NCBI RefSeq assembly: GCF_002994745.2 | Contig: NC_037094.1 | Location: 19,019,001 to 19,083,000 of the forward strand | Length of the DNA stretch: 64,000 nucleotides | Origin: Rosa chinensis | Taxonomy: Eukaryota; Streptophyta; Magnoliopsida; Rosales; Rosaceae | Direction of reading: 5' to 3' | Shown: positions 44,863-57,119 of the stretch, piece after piece | Numbering within the stretch: position 1 is the stretch's first letter | How the letters are laid out: each line of letters begins with the position of its first letter | The notes under the pieces: generated by a model | Told to the model about the DNA's origin: nothing | The model's input: only the letters and a program-made list of their open reading frames with translations | Databases searched by the model: none | Position numbers and translations under genes: made by a program

Positions 44863-45959
44863 TGATTTTGGGTTGGATTTCTGGGTTAAGGCTTCAAGCT
44901 CGGTGATTCTTCATTCTTCAAGCTCGATTTCTGGGTTCAATTGGTGATTCTTCAAGCTCGATTTCTGGGTTTTGGATTCGTTGTTTCTGCAAGCTCAGTG
45001 AGTCTTGTTAAGTTGCTAGGCGTTGAGTGATTTCACTGATTTGAGTCATAATTGAAGTGATTCTAGCATTCTGCAAGCTCGGTGAATGTTTTAAACTTAA
45101 TTGAATTGTAGTTGTGTATCTCATACTCAAGTTTTGGATTTTGGACTGTGCGTGGTGTTTCTGATTCATGATTGTTGGAGCTGTTTTGGACTTTGCTTAC
45201 TGCATTGTTTTGGATGGGACTTGAATTGCATTTGTTTTGGCCTCTGTGAATGGGAATTGAATCAATTGATTCATCTATTTTGCATGATTAGTGATTGATT
45301 ACTGCCTATGCTCAGTTCTTAATCATGCTCTGTTATGGACTTTTTGAGTTTTTGGTAATTCATTTAAGTTTTGAATTAGGCTCAGTTTTGGTAAACTGAA
45401 TTGCATGTATAGGAGACTCTTGATGAAGAAGCAGAAGCCATTTTTGTTTGATTTCTTGCGCGGAGGAGAAGGGGCGGAGCTTGCGGTGGTTTGGCTAGAA
45501 TAAAATCCAAGAAGAACAAGAAGAAAAAAAGAAGAAAAAGAAATGGAAAAAAAAAAATGAATTAACAAAAAAAGGGTAAATTAGTCATTTCACTTTTTTG
45601 GGGGCCCATGTGTTTGCTATGTCAGCAAACAGATGGCGCCGTTAAATATTTTTGACGGAAGTATCACGTTGATACCAATATAGATCTTTGGGTATCACAT
45701 TGATACTTTTGAGAGTTCGGGTATCAAATTGGTTTTGACAGCATAATTTAGAGACGTGGGCTGAAATTTTCTCTTCAAATAATACAAGGCATAAATAAAA
45801 TTAGATTCATTTATTGATCATAAGGTACAACTTTTAACATGATTTCTTCACGCATGAATCAGCAGCATACAAGTACACAGCACTCTTACACTGGTAAGAC
45901 CTAAACAGATAAGAGACATTATTTAGTAACAATTCATATTTCGTGCTTATACGTCAACC

Positions 45960-46616
45960 TTAATTAGTACCACCAAGAAGAGCCTTGAGTTCTTTATCTC
46001 AGCAGTGTCGAGGAAAGTGGATCGCGCGATTAGATCAGTAGGTAAATTGTTTTGATATAGTGCGGTATGGAGCATCTGCAAACCGGGGCTATCGCTGCTG
46101 AGCTAACAAACTCAAGAGCTGGAGTATCACCAACATTCACTTGGAAGTGCAACAGCCCTTGAGGGAAAACCATGATGTCACCCTTCTTAAGAGTTTTTTA
46201 GATAAACTTTGTTATCTGAGGAAATGAATCCGGTGGTTAGGGTTCCTTCAATAACAAGTACAATTTCTGACGCTCCATGGTGTGTGTGCATTGGGACAAC
46301 TCCACCAACAGCCAAGTCTGCGCGAGCTAGTTCAACGCCAAGGCCATTCAAACCAGGGAATTGAGAAGAAATTAAATGCGGTGGTGACTCCGGCTTTGAT
46401 CATATTTGAGGTGTTACAAGGAACTCCTAAGGCAGAGTAGACGAAATCATCCACCGTAACATTTGCAGGATTTTTGCAGGAGTAGCCTGCGGGCCCTTGA
46501 GGAGCTGTCTAGCCTGCAACACACAAGTCTTGCACAGCAGCATAGGAGGAAGAGAGAATGAGAGACAACACAAAGAAAATAGGGAAAGACGTCCTCATCA
46601 TGATCAACTTGCTCAT
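45960..46616 (-). pseudogene. Germin-like protein (ABP19a-like) pseudogene
   Basis: The minus strand from ATG 46616 reads a signal peptide (SFPIFFVLSLILSSSYA), then AAVQDLCVAG followed by [42 protein letters not shown], the His-rich cupin motif region ([19 protein letters not shown]), [16 protein letters not shown] and SPGL. The end (ELKALLGGTN then TAA) is in a shifted frame. Intact relatives are extracellular manganese-binding cupins, and the sequence resembles the ABP19a type. At least one stop and two or more shifts disable it. No intron is seen. Confidence 0.85.
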
Positions 46617-47111
46617 AGAGTCATAGGCATGTGCTTGTTTTAGCTTATGTTTTGACGTGTTTATTTATGAAGCCAGAGGAAAAGAAAATAGAATTCATGT
46701 GGAGCACGTGACCAGAATAGAAAAGGAAAGAAGAGAAAGAAAAATGGTCTGGACGTCATCATCACCCATCCCTTAATTAAGCTTAATTGCTAGTGATGAT
46801 GTCGTCGTTTATTTTCTCTCTTCATTTTTCTTCTCCTCTTCTCTTCTCTTGTCAATATATAGTTCCGCACCCTCGAATGCAATGAGATTCCGCTTCACTA
46901 ATGGCATTGACTACAGTTAATATGTATCGACTATTTCATTTCCTTATCGAAAACTCCACTTCACACTAATTTTGCATAATTTTCGTGTCATTTTATCTCA
47001 ATTTCTGTAACTCATCTTATTATCTATAAATAAATGAAAAAAGATTAATTACATAATAATTGACTTAAAAATTAACTTAATTATAGTATTTAGAGTGCAA
47101 TTATGCGCATA
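46617..47111. other. Spacer between the germin-like relic and copy B
   Basis: AT-rich. It would have held the germin-like promoter. No other feature seen. Confidence 0.4.
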
Positions 47112-50100
47112 GTAAGAGATGAAATGTAATTTGTGGCGGATTATTATCAAAACGAACATCCTATAATCCTAACAAATCAATTGTAACAGATCGTATCGAA
47201 ATTAAGTAATAAGTCCTCGTTCAAAATCATACTTTTACTTCAATGCTAGTTCACATTGTACCATTGCTAGCTCTATGCCATAAATTTGGTTCGTCCACAT
47301 ATTAAATTTTGGAGTGTAAATGGAATAAGCAGATATGCTGAAATCTCTTACCAGTCGTACCAAAAAAATGCAGGCCTTGACCATTTGAATGCTTCAGTGC
47401 TATTTAGTGCGTTCATTTCTGCAACAAATTTAGGGAAAGACACTAATTCCTTACTAGCTTATAGTAGCTTGCATATGGTATAGTCTACAAATCTAAACCC
47501 AGCAAAACTAAATGCATTAATTCACTATTTGCATCGAATGTATACCAGATGCTACATTAACTAGAGAGTAATTGCATCATGAATTTTGGATGGAATTGCT
47601 TCATCAGTTTTGGTACAAATAAAGTGGAAATTATCCTATATAGACATTTCTTCTATGTATTGAAGTGTCTTACCAAGTCATAGCTCATCGATCATTTGAT
47701 GTTTCTTTAAAAGAAATGGTAAAGATCGATTTTTGATGAATTATCTTACAAGAGTATTAGAACAATGACAACTCGATAAACTTTGTAGTGTGGTTTGGCA
47801 AAACAACAATACCTTGATCTATCAATGAATATGAAAAAGTAAAGATAAAGAGTTTGACAAATTACTTTAAAGAAACTAGAACACAAACAATGAAATAAGT
47901 GTTGTTGTCTCACTTGGCAAAACTACCAAAAAATGGGGTGAAAGCGTAAAGATAAGTTGTTAAAAGAGTTACTTCAAATAATTAAACAACAAAAATTTTA
48001 CAAGTCTTATCATCTTGCTTGGTACAATGTCATATCTTAAATATATTGATCAATTAGTGATAGAGTATAGACAAAGTGTTCGACAAATTTCTCAAGTAAC
48101 GATAATTAGATAAGCAAACTTTGTCTTCCATCTCACTCGAATAAAACAACAAAACCTAAATCCACCTATCAGTGAAATTCAATAGTAAGTTCTTAGAAAA
48201 TTAGTAGCACCCGAATTGATACGTAAAAATCCTTCAATGTATGATAGCTGGATTACTCATCCATAAATAATAGAAAGACGTAACAATTACCTCCTTCAGC
48301 TTGCGGGGTCAAGATCAGATTTCAGAGGTGGCATGGAGAAATATTACTAGAGAAGACGGTAGAGGAGAGTACGTCAGTCGGAGAGTCAGGCATTAAAGAG
48401 GGTGCGTTATGGAGGTTGGTTCACTAGGAGCACCCGTAGCAAACTAGCCAGTGAATTGTACAATTGTACAGACGTGCTCGTGGACTAAACAGTTTAAACT
48501 TGATATGATCCAATCCCCCATCAATAACTAGGCAAAGCTGTTGATAACAAAAGCCATTTTCATGAGTGAAGGATACCCAACGCGATAATCCAGTCTTTTC
48601 TTAAAACTTATTAATTATTGGATTGATAAGACTAACTCTACCCGCTGTTACAAAATAAATCATTCTCTCAAACTCAATTTTCATTGATATATTAATATCT
48701 ATTGTCGTTTAATTAGTGATTTAAAAATTAATTTTAATTTGAGATGTAAGATATACCGTACTAATCCATACACACCTTATTTGTATTTATTTTGTCAATC
48801 TAACATGTTAGGGCATCTCCAACCCTTTAGTAAAAAGCCAAAGTCATTTGGAAAATTTGACACCCCTAGTGTCATTACTATTCATACATAATAATCTTAT
48901 ATAATATATCGTCGTTTAATTTTTTTTTTAGAAAATTTTATTTTATTTTTTCAAGTTTTTCTTGTTTAAAACTACATTACTCTATTATTAGCCGTTGAAT
49001 TTAATTCATCGCATTTTTCTGACTATCAGATTAGAAATTAAGTAATTATATATTTATTTTTTAATTTTTGGTATCAATTAATCTTGTCATTCCATTTTTA
49101 ATCGAATTCATGTGGAGTGAATCAGAACCGCTCATTTTGAATAGTGGAAGGTGGGGCCCAACCTTCTTCCCTAAGCCATTTTGGCTTTCTACCTTCATTC
49201 CTTAGTCATTTTGATTCAAGGTATGGCTCAAAAGCCATTTTGACACCCTTTTGATTTGGGTTGAAGATGGTGAAAAAAAAATCCCCTTAGTCATTTTGAC
49301 TTTTAACTCCATTGTTGGAGATCTCCTTATATATGTAAAAGAATTAGTATATTAAATCCTTAAAACTATTTTGTAACCTCAAATTCATACGAAAATCCGA
49401 TTGATTGGATAACCTAAATGCACATTTGACAATTGCACAAAGACAACCAGAATCTTTTTGTCATATAATGACAACAGAAAAGACGGGAACGTCGAGAAAA
49501 AGAGGAGGAGGTCAATTTGGTAGTGCCTTGTTAGTTTAAGCAATCTTATACTCTTATTTAAGGATAATCTCACAATTAAAACGTAGATTTGATAATAAAA
49601 AATAATAAAAATAGTGCGTATAAGAGTTTCATTGACAAAAAAGAAAGGCGAAAAGAATTCAAAAAAAGAAAAAGAAAAAAAAAAGGTGAATAAACAAGAA
49701 ACAAGTGTCTGCGTAGTCTTCTCCCCCAGCATCCACAACGTGTTTGGAATCAGTCCCTCCCTAACCTCTGCATTTCGTTTTTTGGTCAAATCGCAATCAC
49801 AATTTCGTCAACGCAATCCGACCAACCCCGATGCGGAAACGGAATCCCAATTCCCCAAAAATCATGAAATTCTAATTTCGATTCGTTTCTGTTTAGCCGA
49901 AGATCAATGCCAGCAGGAATGGCGTGGAACGCGTTCAAGCTCTGCACGGCGCTGCGAGCCCTCGGCTACATAATGGTCCTGATCGTTGTCGGCATAGTCG
50001 GCCTCACCTACTACGCCGTCGTTTTGCTCAATTACTTACCGGCGCTTCTCCGAGGAGGCGTCGACGCCCTTATTGCTTTCCCGCTCTTGATTCTGTTCCA

Positions 50101-50403
50101 CTTTCTGGTAATTCCCATTCCCCCCATAATCGTTTTTTTTTATTTATTGTTAAAAGCTTAAATCTTTAGCTGTCAATAGTTACGAAAGCGTTTGGCTTTA
50201 CCAAGTATGTGAAGCTCAAAACCGTTGCCTTTATTTATGAAAAGCAAACTAAGAAAAGAAGTGAAAAAGCTTACAGCTTTGAAATTGGGTATCTGTGTTC
50301 TGAAACCAAGGAAAGCACCTGGGTTGTAAAGCTGGTGACTTGAGTTTGAAGTCTCTGCAAGTTAGGAAAGTGACATTTGCTTGAAGAATATTTAGGGGCT
50401 TTT
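47112..50403 (+). repeat. Segmental duplication copy B
   Basis: Partner of 33185-43774, ending in intron 1 of the live DHHC gene near GAATATTTAGGG (50384-50395, matching 43761-43772). It carries its own TTA-flanked MITE absent from A. The stretch before exon 1 is AT-rich and holds no gene. Confidence 0.85.
48811..49326. mobile_element. TTA-flanked MITE present only in copy B
   Basis: Ends GGGCATCTCCAAC and, complemented from the right, GGAGATCTCCAAC, with TTA at 48808-48810 and 49327-49329. 516 bp, non-coding. Copy A reads across the empty site (CATGTCATATATGA near 41080), which confirms the insertion. Tourist/PIF-like or other TTA-duplicating class; family not proven. Confidence 0.75.
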
Positions 50404-52468
50404 TGTTTGCGACCTTTTGATTGAGCGGAATGTTATTTGTAGAGCTTAAGTTATCGAGAGGGTTGTACTCGTGAAAGGTGTAGCATACAACAGGTGCAAT
50501 GCAAGAATTCTTTCTTGTATCGTACTCGGAAACATGAGAGGATTGTACATTGCTGTAGTCTTAATAATTTTTGCTTTGAGATAGTGATTCCCTCTGGGAG
50601 AATATGGGGAGCTCTTGCATGTGAGGGTTGTACGTTGCTCTTGTTGTTCACGCATGCAAGAGCTATACATTGCGCGGGACTTGAGGATTAGAATATGATT
50701 TCCTGTTAAGGGTGACAAATGCAACGTCTCAACATCTGTAAAATGAAAAATTTAATAATTTTGGCTATTTGATTTGGTCATGTAGTTGGCGATGCTGTTG
50801 TGGAGCTACTCTTATGTTGTTCTAACGGATCCTGGGGGTATTCCACCGAATTGGAGGCCTGAAATTGATGAGGAGGGAGGCCAGGGAGCCCCATTGGTGG
50901 AATCAGAATACAGTGGTGCAGGTCTAGTATCCAACCAATCTGTCATTGCTTTTGACCCTGCAAATCAAAAAGTACGTTTCTGTCGGAAGTGCAACCACTA
51001 TAAACCTCCTCGTTGTCATCATTGTTCTGTTTGTAAGTATTTTCGAATTAGTTTCTCTATTTTGAAAATTTTGATTGTGGTGTTATACAAAGAATGGAAG
51101 AGTTCTCATTTATCTGTGCATTTGTTATAGGTGGGAGGTGTATTTTGAAAATGGACCATCATTGTGTGTGGGTGGTCAACTGTATTGGAGCATTGAATTA
51201 CAAGTACTTCCTTCTTTTCTTGGTATGTTAGCTGCACTACTTTGGTATTGAAATCTCTTGGGTGTGTACTTGTATTGAGCACTTCAGTGGCATGATGAAC
51301 AGTATCTACTTAAACTATACTGGGTGCGTGACTTCATATGTTTGTTTCTGTATTGCAGTTTTACACATTTCTTGAGACAACTCTTGTCGCATTATCATTA
51401 TTGAGATATTTCATGGCATTTTTTACCGATGAAGAGATATCTGGAACACTGGGAACTGTTGCAGCCAGTTTTATCACATTCGGTTAGTGTTTAGATAGTT
51501 TGCCTGATTTTTTTTTTTTGCAGGCTATCGTTCTTTTATTCATAATTTCCTCCTTTCAATCTTGTTTTCAGTTTTGAATTTAGCATTTGCGTTGAGCATT
51601 TTGGGCTTTATGCTCATGCACCTATCATTGGTGGCATCCAATACCACCACAATTGAGGTAATGGATTTTATTATACGTCTTTTTATATTATTGACAAGGG
51701 CTTACTCTAGTATTTCTCACATTAGCTTCTTGATTGCATCAGGCATATGAGAAGAAAAGTACTCCCAAATGGCATTATGACCTTGGTCGAAAGAAAAACT
51801 TTGAACAGGTTTGGTTTTTCCTGTCTATATTTTTGGGGCGACTGTTTTAAGTCTATTAGATAACCAATATTATTGCTTTCTGCTTTTTTTGATTCTTTTG
51901 TTAGATTCCTTGCCTTGCCTTCTCTGTGGGTTGTACCCAACCATCCAAACAACTCTAGATGTTTGTTCTATAGTTAGTTCAAGCACCGACTCCCACTTGC
52001 TATAGCAGCACTCTATGCTGGCATAACTAAACTCAACACAGCATTATAATAAATGAAATATATGAGCCTGGTTTAGGTCGGCAAACTAGTTGGAATAACT
52101 TCCCTGTCCTGGATGTTACTCCATTTTCCCAATGAAAAGAAGCTGCTACGTTTTTACAAATTGAACCTCCATAAGTGGCTTAAATACTCATTAGCCCATA
52201 ATTGAAAGTTATACCTTTTTTTCACTAGTTTCTCAGTTAATACTCAAAACTCTAGTTCTGTAGTCGGAGTGTTTATGCAATTATCTAATTTACAGAACTG
52301 TACTCGGTTGGTGTAGTGAATTAACTATTTATTTCTCAGGTGTTTGGGACGGATAAGTGGTATTGGTTCATTCCTGCATATTCAGAGGAGGATTTAAGAC
52401 GGATACCAGCTCTTCAGGGGATTGATTACCCAACAAGGCCTGAGTTGCATGCACTCCAGCAGTTATAA
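49919..52468 (+). CDS. DHHC-type protein S-acyltransferase (PAT13/PAT14-like)
   Basis: Seven exons: 49919-50107, 50786-51032, 51131-51222, 51359-51482, 51572-51657, 51743-51808 and 52340-52468. All have GT-AG introns and they sum to 933 bases (310 aa). I start at ATG 49919 ([16 protein letters not shown]) because relatives begin there; an in-frame ATG lies at 49907. Four membrane spans are visible (about residues 17-38, 50-73, 177-198, 215-240). The Cys-rich domain ([19 protein letters not shown]) leads to catalytic D154-H-H-C157. TTIE (243-246) is the TTxE motif, and the C-terminus carries [16 protein letters not shown]. The enzyme palmitoylates Cys of membrane proteins. Arabidopsis PAT13/14 act at Golgi/trans-Golgi and influence senescence. 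All catalytic residues are present. Confidence 0.95.
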
Positions 52469-53663
52469 GTAATCATTGTAAAGGAAGGACAAACTTGCGG
52501 CTTTTTCCTCTTATGCACGGAAATAAGGGCAGCTGGGATGTGTTTCTTACTTGCAAGGTTCTCTCCCCACCAATTCTGCGTTAACCTGCGGGCAGAAGTA
52601 TTAGCTCAGGTTGTGCTTTAGCTTGGGAGACATCGTCGTTTGAGTTTTGAGAGGAATGAAATGTCTTTTATGGGTGGTGTCTAGCATTCTGAACATCAAT
52701 AATTAAATTATACTCATTAGAATTTAGAAGGTAAGAGTTGTGAGGATGCATAGTTGCGTTAGTTGTTACGTTTGTATAGTGATCTGATGTATTTGCTTCA
52801 TCATACAGACATTTTCTGTGCCATAGTTTTGTTTGCCTGACTTGGATTCCACCGTGCCTTTGAGGCTTGTTAATCCTGTATCAGACAAAGCAATTATTCC
52901 CAACAATTTGATGCATGTTGGAAATATTGTATATAAAATTACAGATGCTCAACTAGGAACTTTGTTCTGCTCAAAATAAAGCCAATTTGGATACAGCACG
53001 TATACACTTAAAATTACTTTTACGTGCTTCTAGAACTTACTAGAGTCACATTGTATTTTTTTGTAATATTTGATAAAAAGATTTTAATTATTAAATCGTA
53101 AACACTTTTGAGTCTTTAAAAAAACAATCCTAGAGTTCCTTAATTTCTTTTTTCGGATCCATTGCTTGATTTGCTTCACGTCTTTCCTCCGTAACAGCAG
53201 CCATTTCTGCATGAATTACAAGTCATCATCAAATGTTACCATGAGAAATTATAACAGTGTGAATCTTTTTTCTTGTTTTTCCTAAGCCAAAATCAGATGA
53301 AGAACCTTCATCTAGAGAAAAAGTTTTTCTCATCTTTTTATTTCATTTTATTGAAGAGAGAAGAAGATGAAGAACAGCCCAATATTGGTCTAGCTCGGCT
53401 GGGCTTTCCTTTAGGCCCATATGATTCAATGGAAGCAAGGAGACTAGTAACCAAACATGTATGTAAGGAAAGGGCGCGTAAAACCCCTAAAACCCTCTCT
53501 CCCTCATCATTTCCATCAAAGCACATTCAACGTAAAACCAAAAATCTGATCACTGGATCATAAAGACTTGAACTTTCCGATTGACCAAAGCTAGGGTCAG
53601 TGTTAATTTCTACTTCTTTGCTTTGATTTGCTCGCATTGAGTAAAAAGCTTTGGTCTTTACAG
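52469..53663. other. 3' UTR of the DHHC gene and spacer
   Basis: The first 350 bp or so probably form the 3' UTR. An 96-codon ORF at 53273-53563 lacks family features. Nothing else is supported. Confidence 0.4.
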
Positions 53664-55514
53664 ATGGAACCGACCTCTGAGTTTGAGATTTCAAAGCAGC
53701 AATTCTTAGACAGCTACTTCCTTTTATCCAAGAAAGCAATTCTTGAAGAAACATTGTTCCCTCTGAACCTCAAATTGTTGAGTGCTGATGCTCCAGATTT
53801 GACCAAGTCTGAATAGTGAATACACAAGGGAGGAGTTGATGGTACACTGTTCTAAATGTAACCTTGAAGTTCTTCATATATATATATATATAGCTACACT
53901 ACTACTTTTTTTTTTTTTTCCCATCATTCTGCTGCTCCTTAATTTTTTTTTTTTCCTTTCTTTTTGCAGATACCCTTGGGTACTTTATTAAACAATTTCA
54001 GACTCTGATTCCGGGGTGGATCAAGATCGACTAGGGGATAGTGAAGTGAGTTTCTCTAATCCTAAACCAGTGATTCCATTTCTGTTCTGTATATGAATTC
54101 AGCTTTTGTTTTTGGGTAAGTTGAGAACAGGGACGCTCTAACCCATTTTGTAGTACTGATGACAAAATAAATGGCACTTCTGCTACCCAGTGATCTATTT
54201 AATAGTGTGTGTATATGTGTATTGGTCACTAAAACAAGTCCAAGAAAGAATGTAGTGATTATTGAACCTGTGCAACTATTATGTGATTTTTGGCAAACGT
54301 GATTTCATATTTCTCTTTTCTGGATATCATGGCTATTAAAGGTGTGGAGTGGAACTGTGGAAGTGGACCTTTGTTTTCGTTTTGCCTTTTTGGGCAAGTA
54401 ATCAAAGTAATGCCTCTTTATGTGTACTCATTACCTGGTTACATTCTAGTCTCATAAAAAAATATAGTTACTTTCTAGCCCTCCCCTTATAATATAGTTG
54501 TGACTTGTGAGTAGCCATCTGGCAGGTTTTGATAATTGCTTTTGTATGCCAGTATGCCAATAGATTCTGTTCTTATTTAAGCTTTAGTTTTGGGCTAGAT
54601 AGCTCAAAAGTCATAACTCTAGATGAGGCTTATCCAGGAAATCCCCTGAATACTACAGAAATTCCCTAATTCACACATTACTCAGCTGACTAGAAGTGTA
54701 TCAGAATTTAGAGGTGCCAAATAACTGGGTTTTCTTCTTATATCTTCCCTTCTTCAACTGCTTTCAAACATCATGGTAAGATTATCATCCTTGATCAATA
54801 TTCATCATAACTGACTGCAGACTGACCCTGCATTATTGATTAGAGTTCTGCAGATATTAATTCGAACACATGTAGTTCGATGAAAATCCCTGATTAGGAT
54901 ATTTGTACCCTTCTCACAACAAGTTAATTAGTTGAATTCTAGACTTTGACAACTTCCTGAGTACCCCATTGTTTGTCAGCCTTCCCCCCACCTTTTTTTT
55001 TTTTTTTGTCGGGGTGAAGTCAGAAATTGAAGAAACCACCAAATGAGGATATAATTGCTTGTTCGCTTCAAATATCAAATTACAATAAAAGGATGGCCTA
55101 ATTCTTTTTCTTCCTTAATTCAATAACTAATCATTTTCTACAAATGTGTATATTTTTTCAGGATTGACAGAAGCGGGGGGCACCGTGGAAATAAGCTATT
55201 AGATGAGAGGTATGGACAAATACAATGCCTATGCCTAGTCTATGGTTATTATTTTGATAAACTTATTCCTTAAACTTTCCTTTTCAGCCAACTTGATAAA
55301 AGATTGGATCCTAAGATGAAAGACAAGATGCAGAACCTATACAACTATCTTACTGCGCCAAAGGAAATTAGTACATCTGAGCTGTTGCACAATATTCTTT
55401 TCAAGAGTGGCACATTTGACGACAATAGCTGTAAGCATTTATATATACATAATCTCCCTAGGCATAAGCTTATGATGAGCTGATTTGTCATCATATATTT
55501 TAATAGATAATATG

Positions 55515-57119
55515 ATGACAGCAGCTAGGGTTTGGAAAGTTGGAGTTTTGGAGTTTTTTGAAAGTTGTACGGCGTCCCACTTCATGGCAGCAGCTCTTGC
55601 TTCCATGACAGCCAGGCTAGCGACCAAGTTGTCGCTCAGAGAGGGTGAGGAACCGGTTGACCTGGGAAACCTTAGGGTTCCGGGGACGGAATTTCTCGCT
55701 CGCCGTTTCTACTTGGTGGGGAAACTCAACACTTGTAGGGCGGTGGTTTTGGATTCTTTTAGGAGCGCGGTGCGTTCAATGTGGAGATTGACGGGACTGT
55801 GGAGGTTCAACCACGCGGGGATCGTTTTCTGTTTACGTTCACTCTTGAACGTGATGTCGCCCGGGTGAAGAAGGGAGGCCCTTGGAGTTTTCAGCGGGCT
55901 ATGCTTTTGTTGAATGACTACGATGGCTTTTCAGTGATTGATGCGGTGAAGCTTGATTTCGTTTGGATCTGGGTTGGGATCCATGGCCTTCCACCAGGTA
56001 TCTTGACGGAACCCACTGTCCGGCTGGTGGGCGGAACGATCGGTGAGGTTTTGGAGGTTGATCAATCGGCTATCCGACGTGGTGATGCTCGGGTTCGGAT
56101 TATTTTGGCCATCAATGATCCGGTGCGTTTGGATCGTCGGGTTAGGGTTTCGCCAACTGATGTTCTCACTTTGAGGTTTCAGTATGAGAGGTTATTGGGA
56201 AGGTGCCGACTGTGTACTTTCTTGAACCACGGAGGACAGAGGTGTTCAAGGGAGGAGGTGGAGGCGAATGAATCTGTGGTGGACGATGGTTCGCAGCAGG
56301 TTCCGAGGTTGGCTCTTCCAGGACTTGTGTTTAAGGCTAATTCCCAGCCATCTCTTTCCTTGCCTTCGAATTTCAAGGTCCCAACTCTGTTGAAGAAGAA
56401 ACCAGTGCAGATTCGTCCTCTTCCGGAGGTGGAATCTTCGCCTGGGTCTGAAGATACCTCGGCTCTTGACCCTGTGGTTGGAATGCGTCGTCCTAGGGAA
56501 GAGGAGGATGAGGATGGTGGAAAACGAGCCAAACATAGCCTAGCTTTGGTTCCGGGCATCCTGCAACCGGAGAACCTCGGGCTGGAATTCTTATCTGAGG
56601 GTTTGGTGGAGGTGAAGGTAACGTCGCCTCCCAAAGTGTACAAGAAGAAGGGCAGGCCTCGAGGACATAGAAATAAGGTCAAGAAGGTGATGTCTATGAG
56701 TGAGGGTTCGGGGTCCATGGTCATTCCTGAGGATGGCGTTGGTAATGCTTCTGGACTTGAGGGAGAGCCGACTCCTCCAAATTCCAGAGCTGTTTAGGAG
56801 AGGATCCCCATGCCTACTAGGTGTGATATTGCTTGTTTGTTTTGGGCGACGTACACCAGAAGGGTCTTAGGCGTCAACTGATTCAAGGAGGTGTCACACT
56901 TCGGTAGTTTGTAGGGTTATTGTTTTTTTAGTTTATTATGCTTTTGCTGGTAGTTTTTTTCTTTTGTTTCGAACTTTGTTTTCTGGATTTCCTTTTGGTT
57001 TTTTGAGTTCTTGATGAGCTTGCATTGTAATATGAAGGGTGCATGTACCCCTCATGCTTGACCGAGTGAGGTCGTTATGATTTTCATCAATGGATTAGTC
57101 TTCCGTTGCCCTCAAAAAA
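55515..57119 (+). mobile_element. LINE ORF1-only copy inserted at a splice acceptor
   Basis: A 10 bp duplication AGATAATATG lies at 55505-55514 and 57120-57129, with a short A-run before the right copy. The insert has a LINE 3' tail (near 57010-57110) but no endonuclease, RT or RNase H, so it is an internally deleted or ORF1-only copy. Confidence 0.85.
55584..56797 (+). pseudogene. LINE ORF1 (DUF4283 plus zinc knuckle)
   Basis: It begins MAAALASMTARLATKLSLRE and continues LARRFYLVGKLNTCRAVVL. After a one-base shift near 55785 it reads DVARVKKGGPWSFQRAMLLL, LDFVWIWVGIHGLPPGIL and a knuckle GRCRLCTFLNHGGQRC (C-x2-C-x4-H-x4-C). The tail is basic and ends at 56797. These are the RNA-binding Gag-like domains of plant L1-type ORF1. 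The single shift leaves the 55781-56797 part open. Confidence 0.85.

Larger units (their letters stand above)
44115..45773. mobile_element. Pack-MULE carrying host gene fragments
   Basis: Inverted terminal repeats of about 200 bp begin GAGAAAAATT and share CAATTTGATACCCGAACTCT and CAAAAGTATCAATGTGATAC. TTCAAATTA (44106-44114) and TTCAAATAA (45774-45782) form a 9 bp duplication with one mismatch, the Mutator-like length. No transposase is present. The interior begins with a fasciclin-like gene fragment and continues with sequence that reads as protein on the other strand (44745-44860). Confidence 0.88.

Noticed and set aside
49385..49789. 134-codon minus-strand ORF, Phe-rich
   Set aside because: Antisense of an A-rich leader upstream of the DHHC exon 1; composition only.
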